Shown: positions 52,344-61,778 of the stretch, in pieces | Position numbering within the stretch: position 1 is the stretch's first letter | How the letters are laid out: each line of letters starts with the position of its first letter | Assembly (NCBI GenBank): GCA_019694515.1 | Contig: JAIBBU010000015.1 | Location: 1 to 64,000, forward strand | Source: Oligoflexia bacterium | GTDB taxonomy: Bacteria > Bdellovibrionota_C > UBA2361 > JBGSMV01 | Direction: 5' to 3' | DNA length: 64,000 nt | The notes under the pieces: model-generated | Told to the model about the DNA's origin: nothing | Seen by the model: only the letters and a program-made list of their open reading frames with translations | Databases searched by the model: none | Translations under genes and position numbers: made by a program

Positions 52344-54071
52344 ATGCTGACCCTCTCGCACGATCAGGAGATCTCCTTAGACGACATTGTGAGCGTGGCG
52401 CACGGTGCGCGGGTAAACCTCGCCGCCAAAACTGCTGCATTGTTGAAGAGCCGACGTGAAGAGATCGTCAATTTCATCTCAGCATCAAAAACTCCCGCCT
52501 ACGGCTTCAATCGGGGGTTTGGTCATAACGTCGATCTGTCGGTTGCCCCGGCGAAACTCGCCGCACTGCAAAAAAATCTGATCCGCTCGCATGCCGCGGG
52601 ATTAGGGCCAGTAGCGCCAGTATCCGTAGTGCGGGCGACGATGCTTTTGCGTGCGCAGTCTCTAAGTAGAGGACATAGCGGGGTGCGCCCCGCAGTGGTG
52701 CAGGCGCTGTTGGATCTGCTGAATTGCGGCATTACACCAGCTGTGCCTCTTTTTGGCTCAGTCGGGGCCAGCGGAGATTTGGCTCCGCTTTCTCATATTG
52801 CCTTGGCGCTGATCGGCGAAGGACAGGTTTTTGTCGCGAATGGCTCTGACCCGGTGCCGGCAGCCCGCGCCCTGAAGCAAGCCCGACTAAAACCGCTTGA
52901 ACTCCAGATCAAAGAAGGTATCGCGCTTAATAATGGCGTGCAGTATTCGACTGCATTTGGAATATTGTGCCACCAGCAGCTCAGAGTTCTGTACGAAACC
53001 GCCCTGATTGCGACCGCCTTTAGCGCGCAGGTGATGTTAGGGGGAGACTCGCCTTTCGAAGCCGAGCTGCACGCGCTCCGTCCTCATCCCGGCGCCAAAC
53101 GAGCCGCCGCTACTCTCTGGAAGCTAATGCAGGGATCGCCGATGCGCGAATCGCACAAGGCTTATGAGATCGACGGAGAGATCCAAGACCCCTACAACCT
53201 CCGCTGCGCCGCACAGATTCTCGGGACCTGCGAGGAACTCCTTACTAATGCTGCCGAAACGCTGCGCATTGAAGCAAATAGCGTCACCGACAATCCACTG
53301 CTGCTTCGCGACGCCAAGGGTAAAGGGAAGTTTACGCGCATTCTCTCAGGTGGTCATTTTCATGGCATGCCAATCGCAGTAAAGCTCTTTGATCTGCTAC
53401 AGGCCTGCGGCATTATGGGGCGACTCTCGAATATGCGTTGCGTGCGCTACGTTGATCAATGCCGCAACAAGGGGCTAGGCAGCGATCTGGTATGGCCCCG
53501 GCTCTCAGCAGAAGATCGCGCGATCTCCTCAGGGATGATGTTAGCGGAATACGCTTCCGCGGCCTTGACCAATTTTATCTGGGGCGAATGCATGCCCAAC
53601 CATCTCTTTTCACTCTCGACCGACGCAGGTCAGGAAGATCATGTCAGTATGAGCGCTAATTTAGCGGTAAAACTATGGTCAACCCTGCCCCGTTTGGCCG
53701 AGGTGCTAGGCATTGAATTGGCTTTTGCGCAGCAAGCCTATGAAATCCGAAAAGTCTCGAACAGCATCCCGTCTAAACATATTCCGGCGCCGCTCCCGGC
53801 CGATCTGCAGCGTACCGCCAAGAAATTGGCTGATGCTGCAGCCCGTAAGATGGGCAAGCGCTTCGAAGCCGAAATAAGCGTCCAGCTTCACTACAAGTGG
53901 GAGAAGAAGCAGCGTCGCCTAAGTCCAGCCTGCGAAAAAGTTTCTGCGCAGGTGAGCAAGATCTTTCCGCGACTGAACGAGGATCGAGAAATTAGCTCTC
54001 AGCTGCAGGCCTTGGCAAATGAGGTTTGGCAAGGAACTTTCGTCAGAACGACAGGCCGCGCGGCAAAATAA
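52344..54071 (+). CDS. hutH: Histidine ammonia-lyase family protein
   Basis: This 575-residue MIO-dependent lyase converts histidine to urocanate and ammonia. The MIO prosthetic-group tripeptide Ala142-Ser-Gly is in SVGASGDLAPLSH; the catalytic tyrosine lies in TPAYGFNRGFG, near residue 53. Canonical YGxNTGFG here reads YGFNRGFG. Later segments NNGVQYST, YEIDGEIQDPYNLRCA and SLSTDAGQEDHVSMS support family. It is ~65 residues longer than Pseudomonas HutH because of a C-terminal extension. Placement with hutU and hutI 2.6 kb away supports histidine degradation; a tyrosine or phenylalanine lyase would be the alternative. Confidence 0.85.
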   Translation: MLTLSHDQEISLDDIVSVAHGARVNLAAKTAALLKSRREEIVNFISASKTPAYGFNRGFGHNVDLSVAPAKLAALQKNLIRSHAAGLGPVAPVSVVRATMLLRAQSLSRGHSGVRPAVVQALLDLLNCGITPAVPLFGSVGASGDLAPLSHIALALIGEGQVFVANGSDPVPAARALKQARLKPLELQIKEGIALNNGVQYSTAFGILCHQQLRVLYETALIATAFSAQVMLGGDSPFEAELHALRPHPGAKRAAATLWKLMQGSPMRESHKAYEIDGEIQDPYNLRCAAQILGTCEELLTNAAETLRIEANSVTDNPLLLRDAKGKGKFTRILSGGHFHGMPIAVKLFDLLQACGIMGRLSNMRCVRYVDQCRNKGLGSDLVWPRLSAEDRAISSGMMLAEYASAALTNFIWGECMPNHLFSLSTDAGQEDHVSMSANLAVKLWSTLPRLAEVLGIELAFAQQAYEIRKVSNSIPSKHIPAPLPADLQRTAKKLADAAARKMGKRFEAEISVQLHYKWEKKQRRLSPACEKVSAQVSKIFPRLNEDREISSQLQALANEVWQGTFVRTTGRAAK

Positions 54072-54110
54072 GGCGGACGGTTTGCGCAACTGCTATTATA
54101 AGAGATTAAA

Positions 54111-54527
54111 GTGATCTTTCGTTTTCTGGGCCCGCTTCTTCTCTTAGCGCCCGCTTGCAGCCTGGCGCAAGGTAGCCTGTGTGTAGGGTTCGACGGCACT
54201 TTGCCCTCCGCTATATCGTGCGAAGGGGGTCTGCTTTCACTCGATGTCAACCAAGACAAGAAGGGAGGCGCGATCGAACAGCGCCTGACCGGCATCCCGA
54301 ATTTAGACCCCATCACAGGAAAGCCGGTTCACAATCATGAATTAGAGGTGCTGATCGGGGACGGCGCTACCGCCTGGCGATCGGTCCTGCTATCCAGGAC
54401 GCCTATTGTTTGCCCTGCAAAGATCCGGGTTGAAGGGAGGGTTGTATTGGTTGATTCACACTCTGCGCCCGGCACAAAAAGCTACAAGCGCCCCTGGATT
54501 CAGGTTTCAAAGTTCAGCTGCCTTTAG
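54111..54527 (+). CDS. Small secreted protein of unknown family
   Basis: This is a 138-residue exported protein starting at GTG 54111, about 40 bases after the lyase gene. Signal peptide MIFRFLGPLLLLAPACSLAQ, possibly cleaved after AQ. Four cysteines in the mature part (LCVGF, ISCEGG, IVCPAK, FSCL) are probably disulfide-bonded. No family is recognised. Operon placement with the lyase may be incidental. Confidence 0.62.
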   Translation: MIFRFLGPLLLLAPACSLAQGSLCVGFDGTLPSAISCEGGLLSLDVNQDKKGGAIEQRLTGIPNLDPITGKPVHNHELEVLIGDGATAWRSVLLSRTPIVCPAKIRVEGRVVLVDSHSAPGTKSYKRPWIQVSKFSCL

Positions 54528-54548
54528 GTTTTGCAGATCGGGGCAGGC

Positions 54549-55922
54549 TCACCAGCTGCAGCGCGCTTCCGGCCCCTGATCGATATAGCGAAAAAATATA
54601 AATTTGCGGATCCAGAATGGAATAGGATTCGCGAGAGCAGTTTGATCTAGCTGTTCCGCTGCCGCTCCATTAGGGGTTCGCGACCATATAATTTTAGCCT
54701 CAGGATGCGCAGCGGCGTGTTCCCACAAAGTAAGGAGTGTAGGCTGGAATCCATCCGCGACAAGCGCCGCTAATTGCGGCTCAGAGCTTTCCTTGACATA
54801 GACTACGTCATTTAGGTCACCCAGCGCGTCCCAAAGCGGCGGCACCAGGAGATGGTTTGAATCATGGTCTCGAACTCTTAGATTTGAATACATATCGAAG
54901 GAGGAGCTGGTCTTTAAGCCAAAATAGGGCTCCACTGCATTGACGATTAGAAAAACTATCAGCGCGAGCTGCCAGCCTCTGCGGGGAAAGATGGATATGG
55001 GTGTCAATGGCGCGGTAGATCTCGATAGTCCGACAAGCAGGCTCCAACATAATATACCGGACACGAACAACCACGCCGAATACTGCACCACCGAAACGAA
55101 CTCCTTGTGATGCACCGCGTACAATAGCTCGATCCCCAAGAAAGCCCCGATTAACATAATGCGAACAGCACGATCTAAAATGGAGCGGCCCGCCCCGCTA
55201 TGCAGTGGGATCAAGGTTGCAAGTCGATCGCCGCTAAACCCAGCCAGCATCAGAAACATTAGTCCTGAGAAATTGGCAAAGGGATGCAGCGGATCGAGTC
55301 CCAATATCATATGAAAGACAATTCCCACGAGCATGCCCGCCTTGCGGGTAGCGGGCCTGAGCAGCAGTGCCGGAATTGCAAATTCGGTCACAATCGTCAG
55401 CGTTGGGAGAAGGGCCCTGATCTCAGGACGGGAAGGGAGGAATCTATATAAGCTCAAAATCTGATCATAGAGCAGGGTAGCGCAGCTAAAATGCGGATCT
55501 AGGAAGCTAGTGTTCAGCTTATGAAAAGCCGCAAAGAAATAGAGCACGATCGTGACGGGGCGCGCCAACCTGAAGAATGCATCCACAAGTTTTTCGTCGT
55601 CAGGCTTTACCAGAAATAAAAAGCTTGAAGCGCTAAGCGCGAGTACAATCTCATGGTTGGTGACATTCGGATATGCAATCACACCGCCGAGCAGCAACAG
55701 CCAAGCGCTAAGCTGGATAGTTCGCGGAGTTGGTCGCACCAAGAGAATCGGAGTTAGGAGGGAGAGGGCGGCATCAACTAGATACAAGTAGTCAATTCCT
55801 GGTCCCTCCCAGCCGCCCTCGAAGTATCCATAGTTCAATAAATGAAAGACTAACGCGCTAGACCACAGCAGCGCGAACACCCGAAATTTGTCCGAATATT
55901 TAGCCCTCAGCTGCTCCTCCAT
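54549..55922 (-). CDS. HTTM-like polytopic membrane protein
   Basis: This is a 457-residue protein with about nine membrane helices in the first 340 residues and a soluble C-terminal ~110 residues. The helical part includes FFAAFHKLNTSFLDPHFSC, a pattern typical of HTTM/VKGC-type membrane proteins (homologs of vitamin K-dependent gamma-carboxylase), where a lysine/histidine in such a loop is functional. The C-terminal domain has no recognised catalytic motif. It is convergent with the preceding small secreted gene. The assignment to HTTM is tentative. Confidence 0.55.
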   Translation of the reverse strand: MEEQLRAKYSDKFRVFALLWSSALVFHLLNYGYFEGGWEGPGIDYLYLVDAALSLLTPILLVRPTPRTIQLSAWLLLLGGVIAYPNVTNHEIVLALSASSFLFLVKPDDEKLVDAFFRLARPVTIVLYFFAAFHKLNTSFLDPHFSCATLLYDQILSLYRFLPSRPEIRALLPTLTIVTEFAIPALLLRPATRKAGMLVGIVFHMILGLDPLHPFANFSGLMFLMLAGFSGDRLATLIPLHSGAGRSILDRAVRIMLIGAFLGIELLYAVHHKEFVSVVQYSAWLFVSGILCWSLLVGLSRSTAPLTPISIFPRRGWQLALIVFLIVNAVEPYFGLKTSSSFDMYSNLRVRDHDSNHLLVPPLWDALGDLNDVVYVKESSEPQLAALVADGFQPTLLTLWEHAAAHPEAKIIWSRTPNGAAAEQLDQTALANPIPFWIRKFIFFRYIDQGPEARCSW

Positions 55923-56024
55923 CTAACCCGTGAATGCGATCAGGATACGGCGGGGCAAGGCGTTTGTCAGCAGTTCCCGGCTAACCTAAATCTATTGTTG
56001 AGCATCTCGCTTAATGAAGCAGCG

Positions 56025-56486
56025 TTAGAAATCGCGCTCTCCAGCAACCCTGCGTAATCTCTCAAGCCCTTCGGGGCCGCTGAATGGGTTAGTGCCTGAA
56101 ATTCTTTGATAGGTTTCCTCGGAAACCTGCGCACCGCCGCGACGACGCGCCGCCGGGAGGTCCTCTCCGTATTGTGAGAGTTCACTAGTCCGCGGCTTTG
56201 CCGCAGCAATCTGAAAATTCATGCCGGGACTGTGCAGCAGCTCGCGCTCTAATTTAGCTCGCTCCTGCGGCGAGATGCGGCTGCAACTTTGATTGGTTCC
56301 GGATTTAGCGCTGATGGCGCGATAGCCGCCCTTAATACAACGGGTAGATCCCCCGACCAGTTCGCAGCTCTGGTCCTTGCGTGGCGTGGAGGTGAAGCTG
56401 CCATCACGACAACGCCAGATCTCCGCGCCGCAGGCCTGATTGGCAGCCAGAAGCAGGAGGAGAATTGCGGAGATGCGCCAGCCCAT
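56025..56486 (-). CDS. Small Cys-containing secreted protein
   Basis: This is a ~153-residue protein. Start is taken at the ATG at 56486 (MGWRISAILLLLLAANQACG), giving a good signal peptide; a longer in-frame version adds 16 residues from 56534. The mature N-terminus has a WRCRDGSFTSTP...CELVGGSTRC pattern with paired cysteines (a DUF4124-like CRDGS element). The C-terminal half is helical and charged. Unknown function, lying between the HTTM-like and hutU genes. Confidence 0.6.
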   Translation of the reverse strand: MGWRISAILLLLLAANQACGAEIWRCRDGSFTSTPRKDQSCELVGGSTRCIKGGYRAISAKSGTNQSCSRISPQERAKLERELLHSPGMNFQIAAAKPRTSELSQYGEDLPAARRRGGAQVSEETYQRISGTNPFSGPEGLERLRRVAGERDF

Positions 56487-56648
56487 GCCTGGAATTATCG
56501 ACTGAACAGCTAAAATCGTTAGAATCCGGGCCACAAACTTGCGCGGCTAATAAAATATGCCAACGGGGATTAGGTGATTCCCCCAGCCGGTGTAACTTCG
56601 ATCTCAGGGGGTGCATTTGGGCGCCAGTCAAAGTAAACTTCATTTCGC

Positions 56649-58304
56649 ATGAACCCGATTAGAGCTCCTCACGGGACCGCAATTAGCTGCAAGGGCTGGC
56701 ATCAAGAGGCCGCGTTGCGCATGTTAATGAACAACCTGGATCCGGATGTCGCTGAGAAACCCCAGGAGCTGATCGTCTACGGCGGTACCGGTAAAGCCGC
56801 CCGTAATTGGGAGTGTTTTAATGCGATCGTCTCGACCCTCAGACGGCTCGAGAATGACGAAACCATGCTGGTGCAAAGCGGTAAGCCGGTCGGGGTATTC
56901 AAGACCCACGATCAGGCGCCGCGGGTCCTAATCGCAAATTCCCATTTGGTTCCGAAGTGGGGCACCTGGGATGAATTCCGAAAGCTCGAGGCCATGGGTC
57001 TGACGATGTACGGTCAGATGACGGCCGGTTCTTGGATCTATATCGGCACGCAGGGAATTCTGCAGGGTACCTACGAAACCTTTGCGGCTCTAGCAAACAA
57101 GCATTTTGGTGGATCGCTAAGCGGCACCCTGACAGTCACAGCCGGCTTGGGAGGAATGGGAGGTGCTCAGCCGCTTGCCGTAACGATGAATGAAGGGGTG
57201 GTGCTAGCAGTTGAAGTCGATCCCGCGCGCATTAAAAGACGTCTGGACACCCGCTACCTGGATCGGTGTGCTGATTCGTTAGATCAGGCGCTAACTTTGG
57301 TGCAGGACGCCAAGGCCCGAAAGAGTGCGCTGTCAGTGGGGCTGTGCGCCAACATTGCCGAGGTGCTCCCGGAATTACAACGACGCGGCATAGTTCCAGA
57401 GATCGTTACCGATCAAACATCGGCGCACGATCTGCGTTTCGGATATATCCCTCGCAGCACCTCGATCGAAAAAGCGGCAGAGTGGCGAAGTACCGATGCG
57501 GCGGGCTACGAGCAGGCGGTACTGGAGTCGATGGTGGCACACGTAAGCGCCATGTTAACTCTCAAGAGCCGCGGCAGTGTTGTGTTTGATTATGGTAATA
57601 ATATTAGAGGGCAGGTCGCCGATCGTTGCGGAATGAGAGAGGCTTTTCAGATTCCAGGCTTCGTTCCGGAATATATCAGACCGCTCTTTTGCTTAGGCTC
57701 CGGTCCCTTTCGTTGGGCCGCTTTGTCGGGAGATCCAGCCGATATCCACACCACCGATCAAGCAATCTTAGAAACTTTCCCAAAAAAAGAAGCGCTCCAC
57801 CGCTGGATCAAAAAAGCTTCTGAGCGTGTGAAATTCCAAGGCTTGCCTGCCAGAATTTGCTGGCTGGAGTACGGGGAACGGGCCGAGATGGGACTCAGAT
57901 TTAACTGGTTGGTGAAACATAAGAAGGTTAGAGCTCCGCTCGTAATCGGACGGGATCATTTAGATTCCGGGTCGGTGGCATCCCCCAATCGTGAAACCGA
58001 AGCGATGCGAGACGGCTCCGATGCAATTGCCGATTGGCCGCTGCTCAATGCCATGCTCAATACCGCCTGCGGCGCGAGCTGGGTTTCGCTGCATCATGGC
58101 GGAGGTGTCGGCATCGGCTACTCCATTCATGCTGGAATGGTATGCGTGGCAGATGGCACCACGACTGCGGACCAGAGGCTTTCGCGGGTGCTAACCGCAG
58201 ATCCCGGCACGGGTGTAATGCGGCATGCGGATGCCGGTTATCCCGAAGCAATTCAAACCGCGCAGAACAGAGGGGTCGATCTTCCAATGGTGCACACCAA
58301 GTGA
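56649..58304 (+). CDS. hutU: Urocanate hydratase
   Basis: This 551-residue NAD-dependent urocanase converts urocanate to imidazolonepropionate, the second step of histidine breakdown. Family motifs: [43 protein letters not shown] (NAD site), [14 protein letters not shown] and [23 protein letters not shown]. Normal length. The stop overlaps the hutI GTG start by GTGA, so both are translated together. Confidence 0.96.
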   Translation: MNPIRAPHGTAISCKGWHQEAALRMLMNNLDPDVAEKPQELIVYGGTGKAARNWECFNAIVSTLRRLENDETMLVQSGKPVGVFKTHDQAPRVLIANSHLVPKWGTWDEFRKLEAMGLTMYGQMTAGSWIYIGTQGILQGTYETFAALANKHFGGSLSGTLTVTAGLGGMGGAQPLAVTMNEGVVLAVEVDPARIKRRLDTRYLDRCADSLDQALTLVQDAKARKSALSVGLCANIAEVLPELQRRGIVPEIVTDQTSAHDLRFGYIPRSTSIEKAAEWRSTDAAGYEQAVLESMVAHVSAMLTLKSRGSVVFDYGNNIRGQVADRCGMREAFQIPGFVPEYIRPLFCLGSGPFRWAALSGDPADIHTTDQAILETFPKKEALHRWIKKASERVKFQGLPARICWLEYGERAEMGLRFNWLVKHKKVRAPLVIGRDHLDSGSVASPNRETEAMRDGSDAIADWPLLNAMLNTACGASWVSLHHGGGVGIGYSIHAGMVCVADGTTTADQRLSRVLTADPGTGVMRHADAGYPEAIQTAQNRGVDLPMVHTK

Positions 58305-59530
58305 CCGTCATTCGCAACATCGGATATCTAGCGGTTTGTAAATCATCGGGTGCGCAGCACGAGCTGCATGCCATCAAGCGTGCCGCGGTGGTGTTTGAGG
58401 GCAAAACTATCAGCTGGGTCGGGGAGGATGCTAAAATACCCGCCGCGTTTAAGGGGCATGACGAGATCGATGTTGCCGGCAGGCTCGTAATCCCGGGATT
58501 GATCGACTGTCATAGTCATCTATGTTTCATGGGTTGGCGTGCGGAGGAATTTGAGAAACGCATTCTAGGGAAATCTTATACCGAGATTGCGGCTGCGGGC
58601 GGCGGGATCTTATCGACTGTTCGAAAAACCAGATTGGCCAGTTCGGATCAGCTTTTTCAGCGCTGTCTGGATTTCTTGCCGCGTATATCCGAACTAGGCG
58701 TGACCACGCTGGAGTGCAAGAGCGGTTATGGCCTCTCCTTAGAGCATGAGCTAAAGACGCTCAGGGTCTACCAACGATTAGCGGAGTATCAACCGATTAC
58801 AATCGTGCCTACCTTCTTAGGTGCGCATACAGTTCCCGAGGAATATAAAGAACGGACGGAAGATTATCTGCGTTTGGTTACAGACGAGATGTTGCCCCAG
58901 ATAGTCAAAGACAATCTGGCACTGTTCGCCGATATTTTTGTAGAGAAGGGGGCGTTCAGCTACGAACAGGGGCAGCAGGTTCTTTCCCGCGCTAAAGCCT
59001 TAAAGTTAAGATTAAAGATCCACGCCGATCAGCTTTCGAACACCCGCGGTGCAGAGTTAGCGGCGGAGCAGGGCGCAATTTCCGCCGATCATCTCGAACA
59101 TATCTCGGAGCAGGGAATCCAGGCTTTGAAGAAGTCCAAAACCACGGCGGTACTGTTGCCGCTGGCTACGATGTGCACTAATCAACCCCCGGCTCCAGGC
59201 AGGAAGCTAATCGAGGCCGGCGTTCGAGTCGCGGTGGCCACTGATTTCAATCCAGGCTCCGCACCCAGCTATCATCTGCCCTTTAACCTGACCTTGGCCT
59301 GTTTGCTCAATCGGATTACTCCCGCCGAAGCAATCAAAGGCGCAACTATCAACGCGGCGCATGCTCTGGCGCTAGACCAGATCTGCGGTTCAGTTGAGGT
59401 CGGGAAGATGGCCGATCTGGCGGTGCTCGATGCCGAGAGTCCGGAGCAGTGGCTATATCATTTCACGGCCAACGCGTGCGCCATGACGATTAAAGCCGGG
59501 GAGATTATTCACCAAAGCGGCACCTTCTAG
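58301..59530 (+). CDS. hutI: Imidazolonepropionase
   Basis: This 409-residue metallo-amidohydrolase opens imidazolonepropionate to formiminoglutamate. Metal site [10 protein letters not shown], substrate residues around [13 protein letters not shown], the LECKSGYGL loop, [24 protein letters not shown] and the metal Asp in [11 protein letters not shown] are conserved. Start is GTG 58301, overlapping the hutU stop; the frame is open far upstream but only as a shadow of hutU. No hutG, hutF or formiminoglutamate-processing gene follows in the window. Confidence 0.95.
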   Translation: MTVIRNIGYLAVCKSSGAQHELHAIKRAAVVFEGKTISWVGEDAKIPAAFKGHDEIDVAGRLVIPGLIDCHSHLCFMGWRAEEFEKRILGKSYTEIAAAGGGILSTVRKTRLASSDQLFQRCLDFLPRISELGVTTLECKSGYGLSLEHELKTLRVYQRLAEYQPITIVPTFLGAHTVPEEYKERTEDYLRLVTDEMLPQIVKDNLALFADIFVEKGAFSYEQGQQVLSRAKALKLRLKIHADQLSNTRGAELAAEQGAISADHLEHISEQGIQALKKSKTTAVLLPLATMCTNQPPAPGRKLIEAGVRVAVATDFNPGSAPSYHLPFNLTLACLLNRITPAEAIKGATINAAHALALDQICGSVEVGKMADLAVLDAESPEQWLYHFTANACAMTIKAGEIIHQSGTF

Positions 59531-59548
59531 GATCTGCCCGATCAAGCC

Positions 59549-59665
59549 TTAAGCAGTCTCCGGAGTGCTAGCAACCGAGCCGCCAACAAAATAACGAACG
59601 CCAACAGCTTCTAATACTGAGACAAAATCCTCTAGGGCAGCATTGGGAGTGTCTTGGCTGGCCAA
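59549..59665 (-). pseudogene. Truncated nucleotidyltransferase remnant
   Basis: Directly after the 89-residue minus-strand gene, a 38-codon frame reads LASQDTPNAALEDFVSVLEA then VGVRYFVGGSVAST and a stop. ALEDFVSVLEAVGVRYFVGGSVAS is the typical N-terminus of minimal/DUF6036-type nucleotidyltransferases, just before the metal-binding D-x-D, which is missing. The start is uncertain (TTG 59665 or a non-canonical codon coupled to the upstream stop). Its neighbour upstream on the same strand is the small partner type often paired with such proteins, so this is a decayed version of a two-gene module. Confidence 0.6.
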
Positions 59666-59666
59666 A

Positions 59667-59936
59667 TCAATATCCCTGCAGCTCGGGATCCCACTTGAGA
59701 CATTTTACCGACAAGTCCCGTCCTAAAGTTTGTACCGCGAATCTAAGACGCAGCTCCTGTGCTCCGGCTTGGGGATACCTTGCGCTGATACCCGCGATCG
59801 CCAGCGTCCGCATATCATGATTAAGCTGAAGAAAGCGCTGAAATCTCTCCTCAGGGCTCATTGACGCCAAGCGCTCCCAAATCAATTCTTGGACCGATGT
59901 TGATGTATCCGATGCGCGTTGACTTCCATCTTTCAT
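59667..59936 (-). CDS. Small partner protein of a lost nucleotidyltransferase
   Basis: This is an ~89-residue helical protein with SPEERFQRFLQLNHDMRTLA and GISARYPQAGAQELRLRFA. Proteins with this ERF...DMR...ARYP pattern are frequently encoded just upstream of DUF6036-type nucleotidyltransferases; here the partner is a fragment. I use ATG 59936; an ATG at 59966 is also in frame and would overlap the divergent gene start region. Function unknown; putative antitoxin-like. Confidence 0.6.
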   Translation of the reverse strand: MKDGSQRASDTSTSVQELIWERLASMSPEERFQRFLQLNHDMRTLAIAGISARYPQAGAQELRLRFAVQTLGRDLSVKCLKWDPELQGY

Positions 59937-59991
59937 GGTAGAAATATTATGATGCAGGCACCGCATAATGGCCAGAAAAAGGGCAAGTTCG

Positions 59992-60186
59992 ATGGATTCG
60001 GAGGAAACTTACAAAGCGCTTTATCTAAAACTGCACGAGGAGGCCTGCAAACGACAGGAGCGAAGCTATTCCGATCCGAAGACCGGCTTTATAGTTCTAA
60101 CCGCGGTCGAACATCGGGCCAGAGGGTACTGTTGCGAGTCGGGATGTCGCCACTGTCCGTATAAAAACGAGCAGAACGAGAACTAA
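59992..60186 (+). CDS. DUF5522-like small cysteine protein
   Basis: This is a ~64-residue protein. The C-terminal half has DPKTGFIVLTAVEHRARGYCC and SGCRHCPY, the signature of a small conserved protein family (DUF5522-like) with CC and CxxC. The cysteines could bind a metal or iron-sulfur cluster. I start at ATG 59992 because AAAAAGGG precedes it; ATG 59968 is also in frame. It is close to the mutarotase gene (15 bases before it), so co-transcription is likely. Confidence 0.7.
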   Translation: MDSEETYKALYLKLHEEACKRQERSYSDPKTGFIVLTAVEHRARGYCCESGCRHCPYKNEQNEN

Positions 60187-60201
60187 ACGGAGGAATTTTG
60201 T

Positions 60202-61095
60202 ATGGCGATAGAACTAAGCTCCGACAGTTTGAAATTCAGCTGCGCACCCGAAATTGGCGGAAGCATTCTCGACCTCTCCGTCAGACATCAGCACACTTGG
60301 GTCCAAATCACACGTCAGGTAGCAGCTGATGTGAAGCGTTCATCCGACACCGCAGGATTCCTGATGCTGCCCTATCCGAACCGCATAGCACAAGGGCGCT
60401 TTAGCTTCGATGGCCGCAGCTATGAGCTGCAAAATGCCGAGAAACATGCGATCCATGGCTGCGTTCGCGATCGGGAATGGCAGGTCGCGGGCACGACGAA
60501 GACCAGTTGCGTGTTGAAGTTTGATTCGCGCGACTATTCAGAGATTAACTATCCCTTCCCATTCTCAGCCGAACTTCAATATGCTCTGACCGGAAACACT
60601 TTGGACACGCGTTTGATGGTGCGAAATGAGGGAACAGCGCGTATGCCGCTAGGCTGCGGCTTCCATCCCTATTTTAGGCGCAGCTTGGGAAAGGCTGAGG
60701 AAGTGCAGCTTCAGTATCAAGTTAGCGGAGTCTATCCGGCCACCGGCACGGTGCCGCTGCCTACCGCAATGGCCGTTCCGATTGATGCTGAGCTCGATTT
60801 CACCGGAGCTCGCCCGTTGAAGTTGGGGCTGGATCACTGCTTCAGCGGCTGGGATGGACGAGCTGCGCTTTACTGGCCCGGGAGCAAGATCGCGGTGCGT
60901 TTGGAATCCGACCCGGCGCTGCGCCACTTGGTTATTTATTCGCCGGCTGATGCGGATAGCTTCGCCTTCGAACCGCAAAGCCAAATGATCGACGGGTTTA
61001 ATTATCTGGCTAGGGGCTACTCCAATACCGGAGTAGCAGTACTTGAGCCGCGAGCGGCGTGGAGCTGCGGATTCAGATTGATTGCTGAAGCCTAG
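60202..61095 (+). CDS. Aldose 1-epimerase (mutarotase) family protein
   Basis: This 297-residue beta-sandwich enzyme interconverts alpha and beta sugars. MLPYPNRIAQGRFSFDG, HAIHGCVRDREWQV (catalytic His region) and MPLGCGFHPYF (second His) match the family; LEPRAAWSCGF near the C-terminus contains the Glu/Arg segment. No signal peptide, so cytosolic. It has an excellent site, GGAGG, 12 bases before ATG 60202. No sugar operon surrounds it; it may act on hexose or another sugar. Convergent with kdpE by a 4-base overlap. Confidence 0.9.
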   Translation: MAIELSSDSLKFSCAPEIGGSILDLSVRHQHTWVQITRQVAADVKRSSDTAGFLMLPYPNRIAQGRFSFDGRSYELQNAEKHAIHGCVRDREWQVAGTTKTSCVLKFDSRDYSEINYPFPFSAELQYALTGNTLDTRLMVRNEGTARMPLGCGFHPYFRRSLGKAEEVQLQYQVSGVYPATGTVPLPTAMAVPIDAELDFTGARPLKLGLDHCFSGWDGRAALYWPGSKIAVRLESDPALRHLVIYSPADADSFAFEPQSQMIDGFNYLARGYSNTGVAVLEPRAAWSCGFRLIAEA

Positions 61096-61778
61096 ACTAG
61101 CTCAAAACGATATCCGACTCCGCTCTCGGTCAGCAGGATCTTGGGCCGCGAGGGATCCTGTTCGACTTTATTTCTCAAAGACTTCATCAGAATTCGCACG
61201 TAATGCGTTTGTCCCGCGTATGCTGGCCCCCAGACCTCGCTGAGCAGCTGCCGATGGGTCAGCACTCTGCCAGCGTGCCTTGAGAGCAGCGCAAGCAAGT
61301 CAAATTCAAGCGGTGTCAAATGAACTGCGGCGCCGCGCACCACGACCTGATGCTGCGCAAAGTCGATTCGCAGCCCCGATCCCTCAAAAACGGGCGATTC
61401 AGGTTCCCGGTGGTGCAGCCGCAGCCCGACCCGCAGACGCGCCATCAACTCTGACATGCTAAATGGCTTGGTGACATAATCATAAGCGCCCGCATCAAGG
61501 GCAGCAATCTTATGCTGCTCCTCGCCGCGTGCCGAAAGCACCAAGATCGGCACCTGACTCCACTTTCGAACCTCGCGGATGCAGTCTACGCCATCCAGAT
61601 CGGGGAGCCCCAAGTCGAGAATAACGGCTTCCGGATTATGAGTCGCAACCGCGGCGATGCCTTCTCGGCCCGTGCCTGCTTCCAAGAGTTCAAAATCCGT
61701 CGCGGAAAGCGCCGCCCGCAGCATGCGCCGAATGTTAGCCTCGTCATCAACCATCAGGATTTTAATTTTACTGCTCAT
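61092..61778 (-). CDS. kdpE: OmpR-family response regulator KdpE
   Basis: This is a ~228-residue response regulator. Receiver domain with DDE acidic pocket and phospho-acceptor Asp in AVILDLGLPDLDG, conserved Lys in YVTKPFSM; the C-terminal winged helix has LTPLEFDLLALLSRHAGRVL and the RILMKSLRNKVEQDP recognition region. Start ATG 61778 follows GGAGG; it overlaps the kdpD 3' end by 11 bases. Together with KdpD it regulates the high-affinity potassium pump kdpFABC in response to potassium or turgor stress. The pump genes are not in the window. Confidence 0.92.
   Translation of the reverse strand: MSSKIKILMVDDEANIRRMLRAALSATDFELLEAGTGREGIAAVATHNPEAVILDLGLPDLDGVDCIREVRKWSQVPILVLSARGEEQHKIAALDAGAYDYVTKPFSMSELMARLRVGLRLHHREPESPVFEGSGLRIDFAQHQVVVRGAAVHLTPLEFDLLALLSRHAGRVLTHRQLLSEVWGPAYAGQTHYVRILMKSLRNKVEQDPSRPKILLTESGVGYRFELV

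Noticed and set aside
58034..58300. Extension of hutI upstream into hutU
   Set aside because: The frame is open but would duplicate hutU coding sequence; the GTG at 58301 coupled to the hutU stop gives the normal length and N-terminus.
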